Assembly: GCA_934352055.1 (NCBI GenBank)
Contig: CAKRJY010000032.1
Coordinates: 1-5,795 of the forward strand
Length of the DNA: 5,795 nt
Reading direction: 5' to 3'
Source of the DNA: an uncultured Lachnospiraceae bacterium
Lineage (GTDB): Bacteria > Bacillota > Clostridia > Lachnospirales > Lachnospiraceae
The position numbers were made by a program, and so were the translations under genes. The notes beneath the pieces are model-generated. The model was not told the origin of the DNA and did no database searches. It worked only from the letters and a program-made list of their open reading frames with translations. Positions 1-5,572 of the stretch are shown piece after piece; positions within the stretch are counted from its first letter, which is position 1, and every line of letters begins with the position of its first letter.

Positions 1-75
1 ATCGAGCTGGGCGTATCCCGCATCGGCTCCACGGCAAGCGTAAGCATTGTAGAAGAACTGAAACACAGGTTATAA
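1..75 (+). CDS. deoC: 3' end of probable deoxyribose-phosphate aldolase (DeoC)
   Basis: Frame 1 is open from the window edge to a TAA at 73-75 and encodes the last 24 residues of a protein. They contain GVSRIGSTASVSIVEEL, which resembles the C-terminal phosphate-binding end of class I DeoC aldolases (a G-x-S-R-I-G-[ST]-S/T pattern followed by an IVEEL-like helix). DeoC cleaves 2-deoxyribose-5-phosphate to glyceraldehyde-3-phosphate and acetaldehyde in cytosolic deoxynucleoside catabolism. The assignment rests on this short tail only: the Schiff-base lysine and the rest of the barrel lie outside the window, so another aldolase-type TIM barrel is possible. A strong hairpin terminator begins about 40 bases after the stop, so this is the last gene of its plus-strand unit, convergent with the operon to its right. 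Confidence 0.62.
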   Translation: MELGVSRIGSTASVSIVEELKHRL

Positions 76-115
76 AAGCGCCGGGGATGGCCGGAACGGT
101 CTGAACTGCATAAAA

Positions 116-154
116 CAATAAGCACCACTAAGTTTAGCTTGGTGGTGCTTATTG
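116..154 (+). terminator. Strong intrinsic terminator after the deoC-like gene
   Basis: Bases 116-128 pair perfectly with 142-154 (13 bp). The stem continues inward through 129-132 with 138-141, including one T.G wobble that is compatible only with plus-strand RNA, leaving a TTTAG loop. The downstream tract is T-rich (TTTATTG, ATTCTTT) rather than a clean T run. On the minus strand the same stem is followed by TTATTGTTTTATG, so it may also act as a backstop terminator for the convergent operon. Confidence 0.85.
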
Positions 155-266
155 CTTTATTGACATTCTTTATTGGTTTTATAACATAAGTTTTACTCTC
201 TGGCAAGAAGTTGTACGCAAACCAACTCTACACCATCCTAGCACACCGCCCCTGTCACCGCGAGAA

Positions 267-284
267 ACGCCCCTGTTTGGGCGC
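267..284 (-). terminator. Weak hairpin, candidate minus-strand terminator
   Basis: Read on the minus strand, GCGCCC and GGGCGT form a six-pair GC-rich stem with a six-base loop, followed by TTTCTCG. The closing G.T pair works only on the minus strand. It lies about 105 bases past the stop of the ATPase gene. The stem is short and the T tract is broken, so this is only a candidate. Confidence 0.3.
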
Positions 285-331
285 GTCTACACTGCATCGG
301 CAATGGGTGCCAACTGATCCAACCGCGTCCC

Positions 332-356
332 AAAGCGCCCCTTCTCGGGGTGCTTT
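332..356. terminator. Ten-pair hairpin just after the ATPase stop codon
   Basis: Bases 332-341 pair with 347-356 (AAAGCGCCCC with GGGGTGCTTT) around a TTCTC loop. The hairpin sits 33 bases downstream of the stop of the minus-strand ATPase gene, a typical terminator position. However, its single non-Watson-Crick pair (337 with 351) is a G.U wobble only in plus-strand RNA, and the minus side is followed by TTTGGG instead of a T run. Which strand it serves is unclear. No gene was found in the remainder of the 155-388 spacer. Confidence 0.4.
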
Positions 357-388
357 ATCTTTGCCTGAGCGGCTTCATGAAAGCTCGT

Positions 389-3300
389 TTATTTTCGGCT
401 TGTGTTGCAAACCAAGTACACAACCTGATGATCCTGTGCGATTTTGTCGAGCATTTCCAGCGCGCGTTTCGTATGCTCATCATCCAGATTTACAAAGGGA
501 TCATCCAAGATCAAAAACGGTTTCTCATCGCCAAAGAGGGCATCCACAAGCGACAGACGCATACACAGCATAATGCAATCTATCGTTCCCGCACTGAAAC
601 TGCCGACTTCACGGGCAGCGCCTTTCTCGTCGATATACAGATGCAAATCCCTGTCGACCATAACATCGCCAAGTTGATCCCCCATCAGCGTGTTGGCGTA
701 GCTCTCGAACCCGCGCTCTACCCGTCCAACATAGCTATTGGCAAGGTTATCCTTAGCCTGACTCAGCAGGGCAAGCGTTTGATCGGCGAGTGCGCATTTC
801 CTTTCGTCCTCTTCCTGTTCATTTTGCAACCGTGCCATGCGATCCTCCCAAGCAGGGATGTTTTCAACAGACCGGCGAATACGGTCACGCTCTTGACGCA
901 AATCTCGCAGTTCCGCTTCAATACCATCAATCATATTTTGAAGTTGCTTTTCAGATTCCTGCAAAATTTCTGGATCAGCAAGATCATTGTCAGCATCGAC
1001 AACATCAGCTTCAACGCCGGGATTTTCTTCCAGGAACGCGTTCAGGTTGCGCTGTGCCTCGCCAAGTGCCTTCTTAGTAGCCTCCCTGCTCCGAATATCA
1101 TCATCGGCATAATCGATAAGATTCTCGGGGGTGTCGTCCGAAAGCTGATATTTCTGCAGGAAGTTCTGAACCGCAGCATTTGCCTGATTTTTCCGCGATG
1201 TTGCGTTTTCAATTTCTTGTGTGTAGTGGGTGACGCGTTCCGATGCCTCTTTGTAACGGTCAAAGCGTTTGCGGAGATTCTGGAGACAGGTATCATACGG
1301 CAAGGCTTGATCCAGGGCTTTGTAGGTGAGCAGGATCTTGCAAATCGAGGCTTTTAACGCATCAGCACGTTCCTGATATTTTGCGTTGCCATCCAGCATG
1401 GCTTTCTTTTTCGCCTGGAGTTCGTTATACGCCGTGACCTCGCTGCTTAATGTGCGAATTCCCTGGCGCAGATCCTTTGGCAGTTCAATCGGATAGTACC
1501 TATGCAGAACAGGAATAATTTTGGAACGGTCGTCCTCAATCCTTGCTTTCAAATCATCACGCTTTGCGGATACCGTCCGGGCTTCTTCTGTCAACCTCTG
1601 ATATTTGCTAAGGCTATCACGCAATCTTTTTACGAAATCATCCCGGTATGTATCGTGGGGATAGTACCGTTCAAACATTGCTTGAATTTCTTCATTTTTT
1701 GCCTGAATCTTTGCATCGATCTCTCGAAGCTCGTCCTCTGCTGCAAGCTTTTTTTCGTGCAAATCGGCGTAAGCTTTGCTGTCGATGCGCAGTTGTACCA
1801 GCTTGTTATCCGGGTCGGCAGCATCATCATAAAAACGCAACAGGAAATCATTAAGAGCGTGCTGCAGGGTGTACAACTCTTGATTTTCTTCATCCGAAAT
1901 AGCACTGGCGGTAATAACGGAGGCGCTGCTCCGCGTCTGGTTGTTGACAATGGACTTGGTGTGCAGCCAAAATGCTGTGAGCAATGCTACAAACCCGGCA
2001 ACCAGAAGAATGATGCCGGGGATCGAGAGCTGCATCACAAAGCAGATAATGCCGAAAACCAACAGCGCCGCACCGGCTCCTCCACAAACCAAAGGGGCTT
2101 TAGAGGGTGCCGAAGGTTCTTGTGGAAGATTCTGCTGTATAATCGTGGTCTGTGTGTTTTTCTTAGCCGTCAGTTCTGCAATTCGGCGGCTGTCGGCTTG
2201 TTTGCTCTGGATTTCTTCCTCAGCAGGGACACCCGCAGCAAAGGTGCGTTTCAACGCCTCATATTGCTTTTGCTCATTGTCAGGGAAAGTGTGCGCAGAG
2301 CGGCTTTGAATCAGCACATCGCGATCATGGAGAGTCTGTTCACAATCGCTTAGTGTGCTGTCATCCGGGATGCCGCTTCTGAACAGTTCCTGAAGCTGCG
2401 CAAGATATTTTTGATTTTCCGCTGATACGGATAGTTCCGCATATTGACGCTGTGCATCGCTGAGGTCATCGGCAGCTGTCATACAGGTTTGCAGCTCTGC
2501 TTCTGTTGGGATTCCAGCGGCAAACTGCTTGGACAAGACATCCAGCCGTTCAAGCTCCTCCGGCAGCATCTGGGCGGTCATCTTGGCAGAAACTTCTCCA
2601 AGTTCCTTACAATCTCGGTCGCATTGTTCAATATCTGCAGCAACCTGTTCGGTATTTGCAAACCAGTGCTGTTCGCCTTCGGTGATTTCCTTGTCGGCAT
2701 CGCTGAGCTTCAGTGCCTGAAGTCGTTGACCTTCCTGTTGTATAATGCTCAGGTTCTCCCGCTGTTCCTTGATTTCCTCGGCAGTAGGGTAACCGACCGG
2801 ATATCCTTCGTCCATTTCCTGAAGATACTGCTGCTTCTTCTCGACTTCCAAGCGCAGGCTATTCAGCTGCTTCTGATTGGCTATACGGACCTTCTGATCC
2901 GACGCCAAACGAATCTTTTCTCGCAGATTATTTACAGCATCCGTTTTGATAGCTTTTTCACCATTCAAGCGATCAATGCTTTCCACAACCTCCTGCAATC
3001 CCGGTCGCAGCTGTTCTGCTTTATATTTATCACTTTCAAGCCTAAGACGTTCCCGTATTATTTCGTTGATAGCGCCGCCCTCGCCTCGATAAGCACGGAA
3101 TTTTGTGCGATAATCGCGCAACTTTTTTTCTGCTGTGTCGTAGTTGCGGAGGTCATTGGTGTCATCGACCAGATTACTAAGCTTTGTCCGGATAGAAGTA
3201 GTTGCCTGCATATCGTTGGCAGACAGCTGCGGAACATAGGTGCTGCGCGCAAAGGAGTCCGCATCCAGCTGAAACAATTCCTCGCCGAGCTTTTCTGAAA

Positions 3301-3646
3301 AACGGGTACTTGGGCGCCGATTGGTCAAATCCAACAGCGAGAATGTGTCTTTAGCGGCAGTCTTGCCAAAGTAACGCGTAACGCGGTAACTGACATCCAG
3401 CACTTCAAACTCCAAGTAGCCGCCGTATTTCCCGCCCTGCCAGGGGTCGTACCGTTTGCGTTCATTTTCTACGATATTACGGGCACCCGTGCGGGGAAAG
3501 CCATAGAACATCGCTTTAATAAAGGCGGCAAAGGTACTTTTGCCGAATCCGTTACTTTGACAAATGGTGGTCAGCCCCTCGGCAAAGCTGAAGTCAAAGT
3601 CGGAGAGTACGCCAAAGTTTTCAATATGGCATCGAATCAGTTTCAT
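389..3646 (-). CDS. Rad50/SbcC/YhaN-like coiled-coil ATPase with central membrane hairpin
   Basis: This 1085-residue ABC/SMC-type ATPase is the probable partner of the upstream nuclease. It opens with an FG-containing strand and a P-loop at about residues 30-38 (QSNGFGKST; the first Gly of a standard Walker A is Gln), then a Q-loop candidate Q139 in TYVPQ. Charged heptad-rich coiled coil follows from about 155 to 505. Two hydrophobic segments at about 519-538 and 543-561 form a membrane hairpin, and a second coiled coil runs from about 590 to 980. The C-terminal lobe has the signature SFSAGT at 1016-1021, Walker B FLILDDPF at 1044-1051, D-loop NLDD at 1053-1056 and the end VVYLVCNTSRK. Rad50 and SbcC carry a CxxC zinc hook where this protein has the membrane hairpin. 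The ATG overlaps the upstream stop (ATGA) and has a strong Shine-Dalgarno sequence at 3655-3661. Known family role: ATP-dependent DNA end processing or repair. Membrane tethering is inferred from hydrophobicity. Confidence 0.93.
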   Translation of the reverse strand: MKLIRCHIENFGVLSDFDFSFAEGLTTICQSNGFGKSTFAAFIKAMFYGFPRTGARNIVENERKRYDPWQGGKYGGYLEFEVLDVSYRVTRYFGKTAAKDTFSLLDLTNRRPSTRFSEKLGEELFQLDADSFARSTYVPQLSANDMQATTSIRTKLSNLVDDTNDLRNYDTAEKKLRDYRTKFRAYRGEGGAINEIIRERLRLESDKYKAEQLRPGLQEVVESIDRLNGEKAIKTDAVNNLREKIRLASDQKVRIANQKQLNSLRLEVEKKQQYLQEMDEGYPVGYPTAEEIKEQRENLSIIQQEGQRLQALKLSDADKEITEGEQHWFANTEQVAADIEQCDRDCKELGEVSAKMTAQMLPEELERLDVLSKQFAAGIPTEAELQTCMTAADDLSDAQRQYAELSVSAENQKYLAQLQELFRSGIPDDSTLSDCEQTLHDRDVLIQSRSAHTFPDNEQKQYEALKRTFAAGVPAEEEIQSKQADSRRIAELTAKKNTQTTIIQQNLPQEPSAPSKAPLVCGGAGAALLVFGIICFVMQLSIPGIILLVAGFVALLTAFWLHTKSIVNNQTRSSASVITASAISDEENQELYTLQHALNDFLLRFYDDAADPDNKLVQLRIDSKAYADLHEKKLAAEDELREIDAKIQAKNEEIQAMFERYYPHDTYRDDFVKRLRDSLSKYQRLTEEARTVSAKRDDLKARIEDDRSKIIPVLHRYYPIELPKDLRQGIRTLSSEVTAYNELQAKKKAMLDGNAKYQERADALKASICKILLTYKALDQALPYDTCLQNLRKRFDRYKEASERVTHYTQEIENATSRKNQANAAVQNFLQKYQLSDDTPENLIDYADDDIRSREATKKALGEAQRNLNAFLEENPGVEADVVDADNDLADPEILQESEKQLQNMIDGIEAELRDLRQERDRIRRSVENIPAWEDRMARLQNEQEEDERKCALADQTLALLSQAKDNLANSYVGRVERGFESYANTLMGDQLGDVMVDRDLHLYIDEKGAAREVGSFSAGTIDCIMLCMRLSLVDALFGDEKPFLILDDPFVNLDDEHTKRALEMLDKIAQDHQVVYLVCNTSRK

Positions 3647-4719
3647 AGCGTGATCTCCTCCCCCATCAGTGCCTGCATGCCGGTGCGGATGATTGCCGCT
3701 TTATCTTCCTCGCTGGCATCTGAATCCAATACCAAACGGATAAATTCACCCTTGAGCGAAATGTCATGTTTGTAGTCCTCCGGGTTTATCGCCAGATGTG
3801 TTTGATCCTTTACTTTAACAAAGAAGAAATCTCTTTTTACAAGATTCTGCAGGTACGATACCGCAAGATTTGCAGTGGGATCTACCCCGCCGGAAAGAAG
3901 GAACTCAACCATGTCCTCTGACGGGATGCCCTGTGCAACGACCTTCATTTTCTGACCGATTTCGGAGTTCTTGGTCAAGCCGCTGATATCAACCGGAATA
4001 CGGTGCAGCTGCCGACAGCTAAACGGTACAAATTCATGTTGCAAATGACCGGACTCTACGGTGAGCAAGACAAAGCCTTTCGGGCCACATTCATCAAAAC
4101 CGCGCCCTTCCAAGCATCCCGAATAGCAATAGATGCCTTCCCTATCCAACGGCTGTTCCGAATAGGTGTGAATATGCCCCAATGCCAGATAGTTAATTCC
4201 CTTGTTTTTTAGCAGAGACAGGTTTATCTCATCTACAGCGGAGGAAAAACCCACCTGCCCGTGCAGTGTGACAATGTTTACAATGCCGTTTTTATGCGGG
4301 ATATTCAGATAGAGTGAATGTGCATTGGCTTCACAAATTTCGATGCCGGCGATGGCTACGCCGTCATATTCGTAGGTGGTCCATTCTTTACTGAAAAGCT
4401 TCAAGTTGGTCGGTATATCGTGGTCGGCAAATGCGTGGGTTGTGTCATCATGGTTGCCGGTAAGATACAGATAATCAACATTTGGTGTGCGCCGCACAGC
4501 GTCAAGGATTTCGTCTATTGTCCGAACCTTGACGCGTTCACCATCAAACATATCTCCCGCCAGAATGACCGCGCGAACATCGTTTTTTGCAGCATACTCT
4601 GTCAGTCTAAGAAATGAGTGGATGATTTCGGTGTTTCTGGTCGATGCCTGTTCCTCCGTCATGTGGGTTTCCATCGGAGAATCCAGATGCAGGTCAGCAC
4701 AATGGATAATCTTTGTCAA
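3643..4719 (-). CDS. YhaO/SbcD/Mre11-like metallophosphoesterase (DNA exonuclease)
   Basis: This is a 358-residue calcineurin-like phosphoesterase. All the metal-site motifs of the family are present in order: CADLHLDS with D9 and H11, GDMFD with D56, GNHDD with N89 and H90, LHG with H153, and GHIH with H182 and H184. The fold should bind two metal ions (Mn2+ in Mre11/SbcD) and hydrolyse DNA phosphodiester bonds. Residues from about 200 to 358 form the family's less conserved capping and ATPase-binding region. The start chosen is TTG at 4719-4717. It has AGGAG nine bases upstream and places the first beta strand (TKIIHCADLH) at the N-terminus, as in relatives. The same frame stays open upstream to another TTG at 4992, but that 91-codon extension has no family resemblance and would run through the promoter candidate. 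The gene overlaps the Rad50-like ATPase gene by four bases, so the products are probably made together as a complex. A plain SbcD label is less apt because the partner is YhaN-like. Confidence 0.92.
   Translation of the reverse strand: MTKIIHCADLHLDSPMETHMTEEQASTRNTEIIHSFLRLTEYAAKNDVRAVILAGDMFDGERVKVRTIDEILDAVRRTPNVDYLYLTGNHDDTTHAFADHDIPTNLKLFSKEWTTYEYDGVAIAGIEICEANAHSLYLNIPHKNGIVNIVTLHGQVGFSSAVDEINLSLLKNKGINYLALGHIHTYSEQPLDREGIYCYSGCLEGRGFDECGPKGFVLLTVESGHLQHEFVPFSCRQLHRIPVDISGLTKNSEIGQKMKVVAQGIPSEDMVEFLLSGGVDPTANLAVSYLQNLVKRDFFFVKVKDQTHLAINPEDYKHDISLKGEFIRLVLDSDASEEDKAAIIRTGMQALMGEEITL
3655..3661 (-). promoter_or_regulatory. Ribosome binding site of the ATPase gene
   Basis: GGAGGAG on the minus strand ends 8 bases before the ATG at 3646-3644 and lies inside the last codons of the nuclease gene. 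With the ATGA overlap it supports the ATG choice and suggests translational coupling of the two subunits. Confidence 0.8.
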
Positions 4720-4728
4720 TGATTTCAA

Positions 4729-4733
4729 CTCCT
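4729..4733 (-). promoter_or_regulatory. Ribosome binding site that decides the TTG start
   Basis: AGGAG (within GACAGGAGTTG) on the minus strand leaves nine bases to the TTG at 4719. No comparable site is seen for an ATG in this frame near the conserved first strand. It is the main evidence for a 358-residue nuclease with a non-ATG start. Confidence 0.75.
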
Positions 4734-4779
4734 GTCTGCAAGAACATTGGCCGGAACTTATCGCTATGATCTTGTCTTG

Positions 4780-4808
4780 ATTATACTGTATTTTAACTGT
4801 AAAATCTA
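4780..4808 (-). promoter_or_regulatory. Candidate sigma-A promoter of the nuclease-ATPase operon
   Basis: A perfect minus-strand TATAAT (-10) lies at 4785-4780. Seventeen bases upstream is a weak -35 hexamer TAGATT at 4808-4803 (3 of 6 matches to TTGACA). Transcription would start near 4773, giving a leader of roughly 50 bases before the TTG. The poor -35 suggests a weak or activator-dependent promoter; the direct repeats overlapping it could supply such a site. Confidence 0.42.
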
Positions 4809-4817
4809 CTGTATAAT
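4780..4817. repeat. Three phased ACTGTA repeats within an imperfect inverted repeat
   Basis: ACTGTA occurs at 4785-4790, 4796-4801 and 4808-4813 on the plus strand, with start-to-start spacings of 11 and 12 bases, so all three face roughly the same side of the helix. The outer copies are embedded in ATTATACTGTA (4780-4790) and TACTGTATAAT (4807-4817), which are inverted copies with 10 of 11 matches. This gives a TATAAT on each strand. The cluster coincides with the operon promoter candidate and could be an operator. No known regulator was recognised from the motif. Confidence 0.5.
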
Positions 4818-4962
4818 GCAAAAAAGTATCTGATTTGCCGTACCAACTCGATTTATAGAGCAATTTTTGTTGGCAAACGAATTTAAACGAACTTTTCCGG
4901 AAAACAACCGCGCTGTTTGTGACTGTTTCCTTACTGAGTTCTGCACAGAGAAAACCCATAAA

Positions 4963-4975
4963 CGAACGATTGTTC
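4963..4975. promoter_or_regulatory. LexA/DinR-box-like palindrome
   Basis: CGAACGATTGTTC contains GAAC-N4-GTTC, the core of the Gram-positive SOS (LexA/DinR) operator CGAACRNRYGTTYC, with one departure in the spacer (T where R is expected). A DNA-repair operon lies downstream, which makes SOS control plausible. The site is about 245 bases before the TTG start and 180 bases from the -10 candidate, so it would need a promoter not recognised here. A chance match in 1 kb is possible. Confidence 0.33.
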
Positions 4976-5006
4976 TTCGTTCCACAACACAATTTCTAAT
5001 TGCAGC

Positions 5007-5026
5007 GTGAATCAGAACTGATTCAC
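5007..5026. promoter_or_regulatory. Dyad 1 (GTGAATCA type)
   Basis: GTGAATCAG and CTGATTCAC form perfect nine-base arms around AA. It reads as a dimeric-regulator operator. As RNA it would be an eight-pair hairpin with a GAAC tetraloop followed by TTTTT, so a weak plus-strand terminator is the alternative. Confidence 0.55.
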
Positions 5027-5049
5027 TTTTTCGAGTCAAGATTTTTGGA

Positions 5050-5067
5050 TGAATCAAATGTGATTCA
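5050..5067. promoter_or_regulatory. Dyad 2 (TGAATCA type)
   Basis: TGAATCA and TGATTCA form perfect seven-base arms around AATG. Its centre lies 42 bases from dyad 1, which is four helical turns, so both would face the same side of the DNA. No T run follows, which favours protein binding over termination. Confidence 0.5.
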
Positions 5068-5115
5068 CTTTGAGAGCTTGGCTTGATTTAGATGGCTTTT
5101 CGCTACTGTGGGCAA

Positions 5116-5138
5116 AGTGGATCAATTATTGATCCACT
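5116..5138. promoter_or_regulatory. Dyad 3 (GTGGATCA variant)
   Basis: Eleven-base perfect arms flank one central base (AGTGGATCAAT, T, ATTGATCCACT). It is the copy-B counterpart of dyad 1. One base of the half-site is changed (GTGAATCA to GTGGATCA) and the matching base is changed in the other arm, so symmetry is preserved. Confidence 0.58.
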
Positions 5139-5158
5139 CCGACGAGTTAAATATTTTC

Positions 5159-5179
5159 AGTGAATCAACGGTCGATTTC
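5159..5179. promoter_or_regulatory. Dyad 4, one good half-site
   Basis: AGTGAATCA at 5159-5167 matches the half-site of dyads 1 and 2. The opposing arm (CGATTTC, 5173-5179) keeps only GATT. It sits in copy B exactly where dyad 2 sits in copy A, about 42 bases from dyad 3. Confidence 0.35.
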
Positions 5180-5231
5180 CTCTGGGGATATACGGATTTG
5201 TATGGGCATCGAGTTTGATTGTCACCGTTTT

Positions 5232-5306
5232 GGGGGGTAGACATGTTTTGCTAGCATAGCGTTTGGATATCCACAAACGCATTTCTGGGGTGTACCCCAG
5301 CCCCCC
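5232..5306 (+). other. Possible junction: G6/C6 enclosing two hairpins
   Basis: GGGGGG at 5232-5237 can pair with CCCCCC at 5301-5306. Between them lie a seven-pair hairpin (5259-5265 with 5274-5280, GCGTTTG and CAAACGC) and a palindrome at 5285-5300 (CTGGGGT, GT, ACCCCAG). Together these could make a three-way junction directly before the 9-bp unit array. No known riboswitch, tRNA or other RNA family was recognised. Homopolymer pairing can arise by chance, so the fold is an inference. Confidence 0.33.
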
Positions 5307-5320
5307 GGCAGCGTCCTTGC

Positions 5321-5416
5321 GTGACGATAGTGACGCAGATGACGCTTATGACGCTGTTTTGAGGATATCCCTATACCATATCCCGGATTCAGCGTCATTA
5401 GCGTCATCTGCGTCAT
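5321..5416. repeat. Hairpin module 1 of 9-bp (G/A)TGACGnnn units
   Basis: Four 9-bp direct units (starts 5321, 5330, 5339, 5348: GTGACGATA, GTGACGCAG, ATGACGCTT, ATGACGCTG) face three inverted units (5390-5398, 5399-5407, 5408-5416). Bases 5331-5356 pair with 5390-5415: 26 positions with a single T/T mismatch (5347 with 5399). The stem extends by G5330.T5416 and A5329-T5417. The 33-base loop holds two ATATCCC copies (5365-5371 and 5378-5384). A short minus-strand open frame here (MTQMTLMTL...) is the nine-base repeat read as codons, not a gene. Function is unrecognised: an iteron-like protein-binding array and a structured RNA stem are both possible. Confidence 0.8.
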
Positions 5417-5476
5417 TCTGATTTTGCGTTTCTCGTAATATCATTATTTTTGTTTCGAGCAGTAGTAAACTGCAAG

Positions 5477-5572
5477 CGTCATTTCACTATAAGCGTGACG
5501 GTGGTGACGGTCTTTCTTGCATACCCCTACCCATATCCCATAAACATCGTCACTACCGTCACCATCGTCACT
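5477..5572. repeat. Hairpin module 2, homologous to module 1
   Basis: After a lone inverted unit GCGTCAT (5477-5483) come two direct units (GTGACGGTG at 5495, GTGACGGTC at 5504), then a loop, then three inverted units (5546-5554, 5555-5563, 5564-5572). Bases 5495-5511 pair with 5555-5571: 17 positions, all Watson-Crick except G5501.T5565, which is a valid wobble only in plus-strand RNA. The loop carries ATACCCCTACCCATATCCC (5521-5539), similar to the core of module 1, so the two modules probably arose by duplication. Confidence 0.78.

Larger units (their letters stand above)
5007..5210. repeat. Degenerate tandem duplication of about 110 bp, two dyads per copy
   Basis: Copy A starts at 5007 and copy B at 5117. 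Matching landmarks sit 110-111 bases apart: first dyads (5007 and 5117), CGAGT (5032 and 5143), TGAATCA (5050 and 5161), and GATTTnnATGG (5085 and 5195). Over the 25 bases from CGAG to TGAATCA, 18 are identical. Identity is low elsewhere, so the duplication is old or only the dyads are under selection. There is no sign of coding, and no third copy is seen on either side. Confidence 0.6.

Noticed and set aside
211..1357. Plus-strand open frames opposite the ATPase gene and its 3' spacer, up to 335 codons
   Set aside because: They are antisense shadows of the ATPase gene, without ribosome binding sites or domain resemblance.
2444..3298. 284-codon plus-strand open frame
   Set aside because: It lies antisense to the ATPase coiled-coil region. 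The Leu/Phe-rich composition is what Lys/Glu/Gln-rich coiled-coil codons give when read on the opposite strand.
4806..5057. 83-codon minus-strand open frame
   Set aside because: It overlaps the promoter repeats and dyads 1 and 2, has no clear ribosome binding site and shows no recognisable domain.
5222..5416. 64-codon minus-strand open frame beginning MTQMTLMTL
   Set aside because: It is the 9-bp repeat (three codons per unit) and its inverted partner read as protein. It has no ribosome binding site and no protein-like composition.
5321..5572. CRISPR array
   Set aside because: The units are 9 bp, contiguous and arranged as inverted blocks. There are no 25-40 bp repeats separated by unique spacers and no cas genes.
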